This document shows positions 34,293 through 47,635 of a stretch of DNA of 64,000 nucleotides, piece after piece. The stretch covers positions 111,629 through 175,628 of the forward strand of contig SSNU01000127.1 of NCBI GenBank assembly GCA_012064415.1, in the 5' to 3' direction. The stretch comes from Gyrodactylus bullatarudis. Taxonomy: Eukaryota; Platyhelminthes; Monogenea; Gyrodactylidea; Gyrodactylidae. The notes beneath the pieces were generated by a model. That model was not told where the DNA came from, searched no databases, and saw nothing but the letters and a program-made list of their open reading frames with translations. A program made the position numbers and the translations under genes. Numbering within the stretch: position 1 is the stretch's first letter; each line of letters begins with the position of its first letter.

Positions 34293-35876
34293 GGAACTAG
34301 GAAAGACTACAAAATTGGGGAAGAAGAAAAAACAATAGAGAAATTAGGAAAAAAGTTGAACAGCAAAGGGTTGATAGATAGAAACACGATGGGATCAATC
34401 ATACGGAAAAACACGTGTATGTCTAGGTTGTACTTCTTACCAAAAACTCACAAAATTGACTCAGATAACCTCCCTGATATTCTACCAATGAGACCAATTC
34501 TAGACATGTCTGCATCCCCACAACACAATTTAGCAAGGTGGCTGTTGGAGATTATAAAACCAATTCACGAACACTACTGCAAATACGTTACCAAAGATGT
34601 ATTTGAATTCGTTGAGAAGGTTAAAGACGTAAACATTGGAGAGAGAGCAATGGTTTCCTTAGATATAGCATCACTTTTCCCAAATATACCGATTGAAGAA
34701 ACACTCAGTATTATTTGCTCGTATGTTGACAACAATAGAAATACCTTCAAATTGAATGGAAATGAAATAACCGAAATGTTAAAAGTGTGTTGCACCAACA
34801 TTCCTTTCTCATTCCAAAATGAAGTATACATTCAGAAAGATGGTATAGCTATGGGGTCCCCACTAAGTCCAATATTAGCAGACATTTTCCTTGGTTACCT
34901 AGAAAAAGAACGAATGGACCAGATCATCAACAGATATACAGAAATGTATATAAGATATGTAGATGATACTTTTATCATAATGAAACCGAATGCATCTATT
35001 TCAGAATTTCACAGAGAGATGAATTCAATTCACCCAAATATCAAATATACAAAAGAAGACGAAATAGACAATGCATTAAGTTTCTTAGATGTAAAGCTGA
35101 CTAGAAAACCTGATGGTACTCTCCGGAGAAATATATACAAAAAGAATTCAGATACGGGAAAGTATCTACATTTCGAAAGCTTTTGTCCGAAAAGTTACAA
35201 ATCAGGTTTAATCATCGGTCTAATCAAGAGAACCAAGAGAATAGTCAGTGAGGAAGAGGTACTAAATGAGATAAACCGAATAAAAGAAAGACTGAAGGAA
35301 AATGGATATCCAGATAACTTCGTTCGAAAATACATTGAGAAGGCTTTAGAAGAAGAAGCTAACCAACAAGAGACTCAAAATGAACAGAGTGAATCGAATA
35401 TCCAAATTCATGTCAGACTAACATTCAAGGGAGATGGACATAGCCATGACTTAAGAAGAAAGCTGAACACACTTGTAAATGAAAATTATAATGGCATACA
35501 ATTGAAGGTTGTATTCAAAACAACAAGTTTGATCAAATTTCAACTTAAAGATAGGCTAGAACCAAAAGAACAATCAAATCTCATTTACTGCTTCGAAGCT
35601 ACCTGTGGTGCTAAATACATTGGACGGACCAAAAGAAGACTTGCGATTAGAATACACGAGCATCTCAATAAGAATAGTTCTTCAATCAAAAAACATTTGG
35701 ATAGATGTGGTTGTGAGGCAAATGAAGAAAATTTCAAAATTTTATTTAAATGCCCAAACGACAATCTAACAGAACTTAAAATAAGAGAAAAGTTCTTCAT
35801 AATGGGAGAGGACCCTAACCTATGTATCCAAAAGAACCATCTTCATGACTTGCAGTTACCTTGGCCCAATTGATTT
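34293..35876 (+). CDS. Penelope-like element: reverse transcriptase plus GIY-YIG endonuclease, 5'-truncated but open
   Basis: The frame is open from just after a stop at 34290 to TGA after LPWPN. Counting residues from 34356, the PLE motifs are FLPKTHK (27-33), the RT segment SLDIASLFPNIPIEETL (about 101-117), GIAMGSPLSPILADIF (163-178), the catalytic YVDD (201-204) and LSFLDVKLTR. The GIY-YIG domain is near 400-430 (LIYCFEATCGAKYIGRTKRR). Both catalytic centres look intact. The N-terminal region upstream of the FLPKTHK motif is missing, cut near 34290 about 50 bp from the MULE. PLEs copy RNA into DNA at nicked, often telomere-like or AT-rich sites. This is the best-preserved element in the window and may be a recent insertion. 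Confidence 0.88.
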
Positions 35877-37761
35877 TTAATTTTTCTTCTCTATACTTAA
35901 ACAAATCAAGAATGGAGAAGTTTTTTGGTTTTTCATCAATTGGAAGTTTTGTAAATGGATTTTACTATTTTTCATTAACTATTTATTCATTAAAAAACTT
36001 TGTAAATATTATTTAATCAAACCAGGATTAGAGATTGATAAGACCTGGGGAAATATATATTTCTCTTATAAAATTCTTTTTATAAATTAACCAATGATGA
36101 ATATCTCCATGGGTCATTCGGACGTATATGTAAGTATACGTGAATATTTAACTAATAATAAATATTTTTTAATTCTTATAGTTGATTCTTAATTTTAACC
36201 CTTGGAATACCAAATTATTTTCATCACAGAAATTGGAAATTTTTTTACCTATTGAAAAGGTTGAAAGTATTGAGAAAATGATGCAAAATATCTATAAATT
36301 TTATCTATCTTTCAGGTCCAATTTACATAATCTGAGAATCAAAAGTCTGAAAAAGAGAAAATACAAAGAATCTTGAGCTGATTTTTATTAAAACTTGATT
36401 TTTTTCTACAAGTACAGAAATCAAAATGAATAAAAAAATATTATTCATGAACCAACAAGATTTTCTCGTTTCAAAAGAGAAAACCCCATTAAAACATGAT
36501 ACAAATAAAAGTTTGTTCGTGTACTTTTGTAACCGACGGACCGAAACGAGTATCTAGGGAAAATTTTTGATAAATATTTAACGTTTTGCGAATTTCGTTA
36601 TGCGAAGTTAAACAGATTAAGTCTCGATATTGAAAATATTTACAATAAATTTAATCGTTACATTTGTGAAATGCATTAGGCTATCTCTGGAATTTGAATT
36701 TCCACCTTGACCTTGAGAGAAATACCGAATGAAACCTTTGAACATCTTTGATCTTCCTCCTCCATTCACAATCATCTTGAATCAAGTTATCATTTGAAAT
36801 TTGTGGAAACACGTGACATGAATTAAAATTACCTTGTGTATTTGAAATTTCTTCGTTTGTTCTGTTTGAAGTGTAATTAGAAAATTGAATCTTCTCTCTT
36901 CCCTATTACAATAACAAATCATGAGATAAGGAAAATACATTCTATTCTATACACAGTGAAAGGGAACACACATACTGAAAAATGGGAATGTTTTATAAAC
37001 AGAGCTTCCCTCATTCATTAATTAATTTGATTTTCTACGTTTGCTGACTACATTTCAGATTAATCCTTAATTTGTAACGTAGGAAATTATTAATTAATTT
37101 CTGATAGATTTTTGTGAAAAAAGTTATTACATTTGAATCACTTTTAGTGACCTCAATATATAAAAAGCATGATAATACTCCTAACTACTGTACCTCAAAA
37201 CTGAAAAATTTAAGAAAGTCACAGTATCTTCTAAATATTTTCTTTTGAGTGAATAAAATGATAAGTAAAAATTTGAAATTCTAAAATACTCAAACTTAAA
37301 TGTTTGACAGATTTGAGACAGGTCTCAGTCAAAAGAACAGAACATTTTTTGTCTGAAAAAAATACACTTCTAAAGTTACTCTTGAAACCTTCCTTAATTT
37401 AGTTCAGTTTCTAATTCGAGCTCCATGCTGATAAACGAACCAGAATGGTTTTAAGTCTATCCAAGTACCTATCACTCGAATTAATTCATGGATCAAAGAT
37501 CGTTAAAATTTCAAGTTCCGCGTCTTATTTATTTGGATTACTAGACGAATCAGCAATCTCAATATTTTTAATTTCATAATCCTATCAAAATTAAAAGAAA
37601 AAAGAAAGGTTTTTTAATATTATTTTTTCATCAAAATAATTGCATTAAGATAATCTTCAAAAAATTGTCCTTTACTTAAGTTTTTCTCTTTTAAAAGGTT
37701 TTTTTTCTTCAATATGTACAAAATATCTCTGCAAGAATTGGTTCATGTGTATATTTACAGA
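35877..37761. other. PLE 3' flank and intergenic region
   Basis: The first part after 35876 should be PLE 3' untranslated sequence. I could not fix its end by repeat or target duplication. The rest is AT-rich with no supported exon. Confidence 0.45.
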
Positions 37762-40700
37762 TTAAATCATGAAATAACCAATAAATTTTACGAGTAGGAA
37801 AAGGGAAAATTGTTTTAGACAAAAATTGCTATTCGCCTCTGATGAGTAGCTTCCAGATTCAGTCTTTGACTTGACTTGAGTATGCTTTTGTGTCAATGAT
37901 TGATCTGTGATGACCATTCCTCGCGAGTTGAACTCTTCAATTGTCATGTAGTTATTTTGAAAGTTTATATACTTTGGCTTAAATTCTGGTAGTTCATCAG
38001 ATTCATCGAGTCTGAAATCAAATAGTTTTATGAAAAAATTGAATTTGTATTACAAAAGTACGATAGTTTAGCTAAACCTAATTGATATGAAGATGAGAAT
38101 TTACTTTCTCTTTAAAACTCAATAATTTTTTTCGGAAAGTCGGGAAAATTTTATTTTTCCAATTCCATAATGAAATATGCTCGATAAGTTGTGGAAATTT
38201 AAAAAAATTTGTGAAAAAATTCAATCTGACCAAAATTAATTTCGAAAATGCACCGAATTTCCACTTTTTCAGCTTTTGAGCTTAAAATTTTTATTGATTT
38301 CAAAGATTTGAAGCAGTTAAATGCAGATATTCGAGATAAGCATTAGACAAAAAATTCGTATTCAGCTGCCAAAAATTCACAGAAATTTTTATATTTAAAT
38401 TTGTGAGTTAAATGAGTTAAAATTCACATTTTTTGGCTCAAAAACAGGTTATCTTTTAAACTATGAGCAGGCAATTGCAAATTTGAAATCTAAAAATCTA
38501 TTGTTACACGATTGAAATTTATATTTTTTCTAAGGCCTCAGAAAATAGGTTTTCAAAGATCGTTCCAAATATTTTGACTACAAAAATCATCCTTCTTTAA
38601 CAAAGTTTGGTTAGCATCAACCAAAAGCTACTACATCTTAGAGTTATTAAACTGGACTAAACTCTCCGAACAACTCTCTTCAACTTAGAAGAGAGCTGAA
38701 ATCGATTTTCCTTATCAAATTATCTCCTATAGTAAACTCCAACCGCCAAAGATATAATATAAAGTTGAAATGAATTCAAAAATGAACTCAAGAATAAATT
38801 AATGTACTCAGAATAATATGAAGAATCATGTATGTTTACAGATATAAAATATGTATTACTAAATAAAACTATTATTATCATCTTTACATATTATGCATGT
38901 TTTTGTAGCTTTATAAATTTCCTTTTCTAATAGGGGTTTAAAAAAATATTTATCAGTTCAAATTGTGCCTCGAGAAAGTGTTGTAGAAGAATGAGACATG
39001 ATGAGTATTAAATGGTTCACTGGGGAAAAAGTTAAAAAGACTTACAAAAGGGTTCCATCATCTGGCATAGAAATTTCCATCTTTTTCTCATGTTGATAAC
39101 GAGGTTGATGGTCAACCTTTGCAAACTCTAGTGGATTCTTCGACTTGAACCGACTTCGATTATGATTAAAGTAAGTGTTTGTAAAGTTATTGCGTAATAT
39201 TGGCGTCATCTCGTAACCATGATTGCGTAGGAAATCTAATATTGTATTGTTAATGCCGAAAAAGTGACCTGAAAAATAAAAAATAGATATATTACGGAAT
39301 GCAAGGGTACAGAGATGTAAGGTAGAATTCATGTTTATTATCATTGAATTCGTCTTAATAACAATGGCGGCGGTATTTATTGAATACTATTCAAGGATCA
39401 TTTTCTTAGTGCAACACAGGGTAAAAAGTATAGCAAATGAACCAAGACAACCAAATGGATAATATTTTTATGCAATTAAACACAAATACTATTTTAACTT
39501 AATTCAAGGTCAAAAGTTGATAGATTAAGATAGAGAATTGAAACTGTAAGAATTGAGTATTCAGTTTCTGGTGAATTTTACATTGAGAAATCTTTTTTTG
39601 AATAAACTTACCAGCTCCAATGGCAAAAAATACTGATTTTTGACTTTCAACCGCCTTTTTGAGTTCCTTAACAATATTATTTGCCATTTTTTCGTTTCTT
39701 TTCACGACCATATTCTGATAAATATCCGATTTTACATCAATATCTTCATGGAAATCATCTTTCAGTTCACCAGCTGTAATCTCATCAATGGAAATCCGGG
39801 GCAGTTTGTTCTCAGTGTGGTAAACAATAGAGGGATCTCCACAGTTGTAAAGTCTTATTAAATGGTCAAGATGTTCATCCTTGTTAGCTTGGTTGAAAGA
39901 TTTGAGCTGAATGCTGTCAAGAGTCTTGCGGATCCACTTGGCAACATAAGAGTTTGGGATTGAGTTTATTGGTCCACATTGGTCTTGAACATTTTCAATT
40001 GAGCCAATCTCTTTGCCCATTTTTCGTGCCTCTTGAGCTAGATAAAGATCAAGGACAGCAATTTCATTATTTGGTGTCTTCATAAGATCACTGAGAATTA
40101 TCAAAAGCCAGAAAGGCCTTTTCGACTTCCAATTACGTGTTAGGTTGTCAAATTTTGATTTGAAATTGAACTGTTTCTTATGCGGAAGGGATCGTAGTTT
40201 TTCTGTTCGATATTTCCAGAATAACTTGCTAATATCTTGAATTGTCTCTTCGTCAAGGTAGTTGGCTACCGTTTCATTATGCGGAAGGATTTGGCAATAA
40301 AACAATTCTCTGTGGTTACCTTCATTCGTAAGATCTAGTTCAAAAAATACTTTGTCAGCTGTTCTGAAACTCTCTCGAACAGCCAAGGATACTTGTGGCC
40401 ATACTTGCGTAAAGGGTACATGAATTGTTCCAAATAAGAAAGAAGTTGGCCAGGTATTGATACTCCATAGAAATGTTGAGGAATGAGAGGCAGACTAAAA
40501 TTGGAAAAATCATTAGTTGTTAAATGTAGAAACACATTTGAATTCAATTCAGCATGTAATATAGTAATTAAAGCTTTTCTTCGATATATGCCCAACATAA
40601 ATTGAAAAGATAACACAAATAAATCATTTGTAAAGGGATGAAAAAAATTTCTATAGTTGATCGTTGGGTGATAAGGAAGTGAAATAAAAGCAACTGTCTA

Positions 40701-43700
40701 TCGAAAAAAACAAAGTTTTATTGGTGTAAACAATGCCAATGAAAAATTGTGAATAAAAACATTTTTATAAATTAAACAAAATACAGCATGTCTTTGGTGA
40801 GGTTCCATTAGTGACATGAAAGAATCTATATAGGTTCTCATTATAAAAACTTTTGCGACTTCATCTCCTTCCAAAGGTCTTATTCAACTTATGTAAATAG
40901 ATTAGGTTTCCTTTTATTATATTTTTAATAAACTTGCATCTAAACTAGCATGACCAGATTCATGATATCAATCAAGTTTAATGCTGACGATATATGGATA
41001 GATAAAATGCATATTTTATCGCTCTTGTAATGGAAGCTCTGTCAGTTAAATTGACAGAATAAAATCTATACAGTTGGTATCAACTGAAATTTTATTTTAA
41101 ATTTCGTACGATAATAACATCAAACTTTATCAGGAATATTTTGGTAGGCTAGCGAAAACAGACGTATATTTCAGTGATAAGCGTTATATATACTTTATTT
41201 TATAAAAGATTAATCAAAGTTCTTCATTTTGTTCAGTGAACAATGTTCACTCTGCTTACACGAGGAAAGTTTTTATGATTAAGTGGTCAGACGATTAATT
41301 TATTCCCGATCAAAGACAAAATATGATATTTTTTGTGTAACTAAATTTTCTTTTGTTGAATTCTTGTCTATTTTTAAATCCTTAAATTTTCATAATTCAC
41401 GCCAAGTACGTTAATAAACAGAAAGGGAAATATATGCTAAAATATTTTCTTAAGTCCGCATAACCATGACACGCTACATATAGTCGATGGGTCCGATTTT
41501 TAATTGTTTACCATCAGAGAATCTATGACATAAAACTAGTTAATATGAAGATTCAACTTTATGATTTTTAAAATAGTTCCATTTTTTTAAGAAATTATGA
41601 CATATTTCAAATCTCAAAGTAGCGCCAAATTCTCATTTTTTGTACCTTGATTTGAAATTTTTTAATGATTTCGAAGTGAGAAAGTGATCAAAAGTTGATT
41701 TTTAGGACCACGATAAGAGAAGAAAACCAATTATCACTATAAAACTTTAAGTTGAAAAATTTTTCAATATTAATTTCATTCATATCTTGATCTACAGATT
41801 CCAAAAAATCTTGATCAAATATGATTTCTTGATTTAAAAAATTGAGAAATTTTTAAATATCATAAATTCCCATCTTTATATTAGCTAGTTGTACATTTTA
41901 AAATATAAATTTAAACTAATCTTCTGCATATGATGAAATTTGTATTGATTCTAAATTTTTCTTGTCATTCAGAAAATATTTTTACGTCAAGTGACTTCTT
42001 TGCTAGTTCATGAAAGAAATGAGCTTGGTTAATAACCAGTAGGCTAAGGTGAAATTTTTTTCTCCGAACAACTCACGAGAGGACTTACTTTTCTGATAAA
42101 TTTTAGTACTCAGATCATGTTTTACGTGACAGTCATTCTCCATTTCGAGTTCTTTTGGTCCGAGGTACCAATATGAGGTAAAAAATTTCACCCTATCCTA
42201 ATATAACCAGTGGTTATCCGTATGATATAAAATGTAGGTTGAATTACAAGTGTAAGATTACTTAGAAATTATTTCATATTTGTAATCTCATTATTGTTTA
42301 TTCTTTCTCAGTGATAGAATAAAGCCTATTTCTTAAATGTCACAATTCAAAAGAAAAGAAGAAATTAAAAATATCTCCCTTCGAAAAAATATAAGAATCA
42401 TGACAAGATGCATGTTGGGTTAATCTCTCATCACAAATTTGATAAGACGCTAATCCACATATACCATCTTTCAGTCATACTGGTTAAAATCAACCCTTGG
42501 GATAGAGGATAGATATGTATGTATTATTTAAAAGAAGTAGGAATTTGTTGATAGGCATTATCGTTAGCCTTTCTTATCAAGTGACACTATGTATTTAGCA
42601 TTTCTAATCCATTAGAGATGTGAGTGTGTAATCCTAATCTGACAACGGGTAACATTCAGAAATTTGAATTTATTGTTTAAATTCTTAGAGAAGTCCTTTC
42701 TCGTTAAGGGCTTGTGTTATTTTTTATTGATAAATTATAATAATAATTATTCATACAGCGGTTGGATTTGAGGTCTAATTGATTCTAAGAAGAATGACAG
42801 AGAGGATCAACTGGCCTATTCTGGCATTCCTATCCCCTTTGCATTTAGAAGCTAAATGCAGTAGTATGACCAATGGAAATGCTCAAGAATTCGTATTGTA
42901 TAGCTATTCTCCACAAAAATCTAATTTTCCCAATTTCAAGGTTTGAAGAGAAATCAGGATTCCCAATTACAGTTCATTTTTCGAAACGAAAATAGGAAGT
43001 ATACTTTCTGACGATAATGAATAAAATATCAACGACCATTTTGTTTTTCTTCGTCAATTGCAATTGGTGATCCAAAAAAATAAGGTTGGATTCCTCTCAC
43101 ATCTTAAAATCAACAAAAAATTTCTACTCAAATTTTAAAATGGAAAAATCGTGCAGACTCGAGATTCCAATATTTTTCAAAAATTAAATTTCTCGCATTT
43201 TATTTTGAGACCTTGATTATTATTAAATTGGAATTTTCGTAAAAACCATAAACACGTTCGTCTCAGAAACATTTCTTTCCATTCTCATTTTAATAAAGAA
43301 AAACAGACAAAGCTTGATTTCATATTTTTTTCAATTTTTTTACTCTAACGTATTTCCAGATTCTAAAAAACTTGATTACGAAAATTCATTCAGCTATTTT
43401 GACGTGGAATAGTTTTTCTAAAATAATGATTAGTGATTAGAAAAGTTTTTGTAACAAACAAAATATATTTCAATGGCGCCAATTAATTTTTATTTGATTG
43501 AAAAAAATACAGGCTATTGAAACTATTCTTATCGTGCGTCTTTTTCTTTTTCTCATAGATACAAAAGAATTTTAGCCTACTATCTTGCTTTCTTTCACTA
43601 GCTCCATCTTGGATAATCACATGTGAAAAAAGTGTATTTTGTCTCCAGTTCCATTGTAAATATTTGTCAAAAGACTTAATTTCTTACTGCATTATTTGTA

Positions 43701-45090
43701 TTACTAGAAAATTTTCTTTTATCAACTTTTTAATAAGCTCGTTAAATATTTTACAATAGAGATTCACGTCCGAAAATTCGCTAATTTGCATTTCAAAAGT
43801 ATTGAGATATGTAAAGTATTTACGTTGTTAATGAAATTTTACATTCAGTTGTAATATGTATCATATTCTCAAGATGCAATTGGTGGACTTGAATGAAATG
43901 AGTTTTTACGTTACTTTCCCTCACTTACCCATAAACTTTCATTCAGGATGAAAACTTGTAGCGAACCTATGAGTTTATCACGATTATTTAATCAAAAAGA
44001 ACTATTTCACAAATATTTACCTAACAAAGAGATGGTATCGATTTAAAATCAAGATCATCGAGAGAGAAATTAACAAGAATCAAAATGAAAACAAAGATAA
44101 CATCGAATTATAAAAATTTAATTTTGGTATGGATAACTCTGTAGTATGTATATAGAAGAAGGTCAACAAATGTCCTCAAACTAAGTTGAATCAATGCTCA
44201 GAGAGATTAGGGAATATTATCAATATATATTCAACAATTCTTTAGTTTGACCTGAGCTAATCTTGAACGTAAAATCTCAATTAAAGACAAGGATTAATAT
44301 TACTTGGTTCACAGTAATGATAGTTAATAGTGTATTATAAAAAGTTGGTTGCTATTAAGTTAGTCAAAGAGGGAAAGACAAATTATAATGGTTGGTTAAA
44401 CCTGAAACTGTTGCACAAAATATATAAAATTACCTTGTATAAAGTCTATCAGCATCAACACAGGGTGTAAGAATTCCGTATTTAAAAGAAATAAAGTTCA
44501 AAAGTATTCTAATTCCTTGCACTTTTGAATGAAAAGTTTGTAAATTCTTACATGCAAATTGCATCAAGGTCACGATCTATATATATATATATGGGTATAT
44601 ATCATGTCTGAACAGAATCAAGTCAATTCCAAAGAGTTTCTTTACTAAAAAAGCACTATGAAATCCTTTAATCGTCTTTTTTTCCATTACGCATTTTTAC
44701 TGTGAGCTAACCTCGTAAGGGAAATTGATCCCCTGATATAAAGGGAGGAAAAAAATTGATTTTGGATAGTCTACAAATTGTATTTTAGTGGAAAAAAATT
44801 TATAGTCGGAAGAAGCTTGAAGATGAAGAAGAAGAAAAGGCACTCTCTTTATTTAAACAATACTTTTTTTAATGACATAGATGACTCCTTGATTAGTTTT
44901 AGTGGCATTAAAATTTTGAATAAAAAAGAAAAGAATAACAAAAAATATAACTCACAATATCACAGTTCTTTTGATGGTCGAAATTGGGCTTATTAATCCT
45001 ATTGTTCTGATTATTATAGGGTAGAGATAATAAAATCTCTACATTAATTAAAAAGAGGACTAGTAGTGGTAATTTTATCATATTTCCCAT
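37762..45090 (-). CDS. TIKI-family Wnt metalloprotease, four exons
   Basis: Exons are 45090-44956, 40494-39612, 39268-39046 and 38011-37762; phases 0, 1 and 2 agree, giving 496 residues (human TIKI proteins are about 500-520). Exon 1 encodes a signal peptide (MGNMIKLPLLVLFLINVEIL) ending KNCDI at donor GTGAGT. Exon 2 has FLWSINTW and SFLFGTIHVPF with the first metal-binding histidine. It continues with VFFELDLTN, RKMGKEIGSIENVQDQCGP and NCGDPSIV. The second histidine motif AIGAGHFFG spans the exon 2/3 junction. The C-terminus is a hydrophobic tail (FCLKQFSLFLLVKFIGYFMI), a GPI or transmembrane anchor. TIKI enzymes cleave the N-terminus of Wnt proteins outside the producing cell and so block signalling (family knowledge). 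All visible metal ligands are kept, so it should be active. Confidence 0.9.
40495..44955. other. TIKI intron 1 (4.46 kb), no other gene recognised
   Basis: This is the longest intron of the gene. It contains AT-rich sequence and diverged copies of dispersed non-coding repeats (around 41.6-41.85 and 42.9-43.4 kb), plus a short TA microsatellite at about 44578-44591. No nested gene was found. Confidence 0.5.
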
Positions 45091-46872
45091 CGGCGTCTCC
45101 TTATTAATGGATACATCAAGTGTGCGTGTATATGTATTTTCAAAATTCAGGTGTTTTTTTTTTCGTCTGGAGGGTATGTTTTCGTTGTTGTTTTTAATTA
45201 TGATAAGAGAAAAATGTCAATAGTTATTCATCAAAGTGAACTTGCTGTTTAATCTGAATGAATTTCATTGGCTAAGATATTCTCCACCAATGAGATTGAA
45301 GATGTATTTTGAGCTTAATGAAAAGATTAAATTTCCCCTTGTAATACAAACAAGTTTAAGATTACGCTAATGTAATACAACTGAATTGCACGCTATAAGA
45401 TGGTAATCCATTGAAACTTTAAATCTTTCCCTACTCTGTTTACTCTAGAGTATACCTTCACTTTTAACAGATTTTATCACGTAACCTATAACTTTTAAGC
45501 ATGATTTTCAGCGTTTAGAATGAGCCAAGATTTGAAAAGATTTTCTTCGCCACATACCCTGAATTCCTAGGACGTGATAACTGTGAAAAAAATCAAAGAA
45601 CCTACTTTTCTATATCGTAAACTGTTGAGGATTAAATTGAAAATTAACTTATAATAAAAAAATTAAAATTTTACCAAACAATACTGGTACATCCAGCATC
45701 AAAATGAGGTGTGAGCGATTGAAACATTCAAACTGAAACTTCCAAGCCCATTTTATCATGAGGTGTAATAAAAACGTGAATAATAAAAACTTGATGTAAC
45801 CAAGGTGTAGCATATCACAATGGCTTGACAACAATTTTTTAAATATTTTGAGGATATACTCAATTCATAGTCCGAATATGAGAGTTTGTTTAATCCTGAA
45901 AAAAAATAAATTATTCTATAAAATTGAAATTTGTAAGATTTCTTATCGTAAAGGTGTTTTTTTTGTCAGAATAACTGCACATGAAAAAAGATTTATGTCT
46001 TTTAATGGTAAATCTCTAGAGTCTAATAGAGGCTATCTAGACTTGGTGCATTTAATGCATACAGTGTGTATTACATACAAGCACGCAGGGTTCAACAAAG
46101 AAAAGGAGACAAATGAGGCCACCAGATGTTTCACGATAAATTTCCTTGTATACATTCTTTTATATGTATAGATATAAGAAAGTTTATGTATATTATACAT
46201 TGTATAATGCCATGTCTCTCTTGTTGTGATATTAGAATGATATCAAACTACATTTTGGTTTCATTTTTCTGGTCTAACCATTTTTGTCTAAAAAGATAAA
46301 AATAATAACAGTCATTTTGGCATAAGAAATGAATACACTCAATGAGGTTTCACTCTTGCTAAACACAAAAAATGACATTGACTTCAAGTTTGAAATTTGA
46401 TATTTTTACAATATTCTTCGAAAGTTAAACTATTAATGTTTTTATAGCTACTACCAAGTATAATCATTATTATTATGTACTAATAATAATTTATTATAAT
46501 ACTAAATAAATTAACAGATGGTGAAGACAAAGATGAGTAATCCAAAGTTTTTCTTTATGGCAATTTTGCTTAATGAACCTGTAATTAACCAATTTATCAA
46601 TGTAATTTTTGGTATATTTTTATTAATATTTCTTGGGATGAAACATGAACTTGCGATAAATAGAATACTTATTGGACAACTATTCATCTGGAAGAATTCA
46701 TACACTTTTTTTCGTCACTCCCAGACTTTATTATTCTATTCAATCATTATATATTTCAAGGAAATGCAATAAAAATGTATATACTGGTAAAAAATATAAA
46801 TTGAAAAGAATTTTCCAAATTGCGCAGAAATTTACTGTTTGATTTAACACTAATTATCGACGGTTTAGCATA
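45091..46872. other. Intergenic region between divergent TIKI and coiled-coil genes
   Basis: No motif-bearing frame is present. Frames at 45848-46171 and 46518-46772 lack recognisable domains. The second could encode a short hydrophobic peptide, but nothing supports it as a gene. Confidence 0.4.
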
Positions 46873-47559
46873 ATGAAATCAGCCTACTTATCTAATATAG
46901 AAAACATTTTGATATTGAAAAATGATTATTTCGAATTGAAAAATGATGTAGATTGTGATTTGGGTAGGCTGAAGGATTTAGAATACGAAATTAAACAAGA
47001 ATTCGAAAATGTTCTATGGCCATTCAATAAACGGGATATAAGAAATGCAACGGATTTTGATAGTTTTACGAGCAAGGTAAGAATCTATCTAACTGAGGCA
47101 TCAACTATAATGGAGTTTGAGAGTTTCATAAAGAGAGAGATTAATGCCTTCCTAAGAATCTTGAGACAGAGACCCCTGAAATTTGAAGCAATCTTTCAAA
47201 ATTGTGATGAAATTGAAGTATTGATGGAGAAAACTGATGAAAATTTGACAAAAATTATAATGCTTAGAAGTATAAATCTAGTCAGAGAAAAATTAAAATC
47301 ATTCAGAGAGTTCGAGTTAAAAAAAACTGATTTAGCAGAGGAAAAAGCTGAATTCAGTGAGGAAAAGCAACATCTTGATAACAGATATTTCTATAAAACG
47401 ATCCAGGTTGATCATAAACAGATTGTAATGGAACCTATATGTAGTGTTGATAAAACATTGTTTTCTGATGGAGAAATCACAGAGAACTCGGATGAAGGTG
47501 AAAATAATACTTCCCTCGTTGATATGATTTCAAATCTTATGAACTTAGAAACAAATTAA
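46873..47559 (+). CDS. Uncharacterised intronless coiled-coil protein, 228 residues
   Basis: A single uninterrupted frame runs from ATG (MKSAYLSNIENILILKNDYF) to TAA, followed by an AATAAA signal within about 10 bp. The protein is acidic and helical. Its middle has charged heptad-like stretches (INLVREKLKSFREFELKKTD, LAEEKAEFSEEKQ) and its tail is acidic and serine-rich (ENSDEGENNTS). No known domain is recognised. It is packed tightly against the PHF7-like gene on the same strand (76 bp). It could be a lineage-specific structural or centrosomal/kinetochore protein, but that is only a guess from composition. Confidence 0.6.
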   Translation: MKSAYLSNIENILILKNDYFELKNDVDCDLGRLKDLEYEIKQEFENVLWPFNKRDIRNATDFDSFTSKVRIYLTEASTIMEFESFIKREINAFLRILRQRPLKFEAIFQNCDEIEVLMEKTDENLTKIIMLRSINLVREKLKSFREFELKKTDLAEEKAEFSEEKQHLDNRYFYKTIQVDHKQIVMEPICSVDKTLFSDGEITENSDEGENNTSLVDMISNLMNLETN

Positions 47560-47635
47560 GTATTTTAATAAAGTGACTTTTTAAATATTTACTGAGTGAA
47601 ATATTCAAAAATTTAGCATCTTTGCATTGTTTTCC

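Noticed and set aside
37830..37850. CTGATGAG hammerhead-core-like word
   Set aside because: It lies within the TIKI last exon and lacks the other core parts.
40494..40616. Alternative TIKI start just upstream of exon 2 (MLGIYRRKALITIL)
   Set aside because: It would need a poor donor (GTGTTT) and a 41-bp intron, whereas the exon at 45090-44956 has a good signal peptide, a GTGAGT donor and the right phase.
44578..44591. TA microsatellite
   Set aside because: Short simple repeat of a kind common in this AT-rich sequence.
44778..44996. Plus-strand open frame
   Set aside because: It overlaps the TIKI signal-peptide exon on the other strand and is lysine/asparagine-rich without motifs.
45848..46171. 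Open frame of 107 codons
   Set aside because: No recognisable motif, no splice or regulatory context, and composition matches background.
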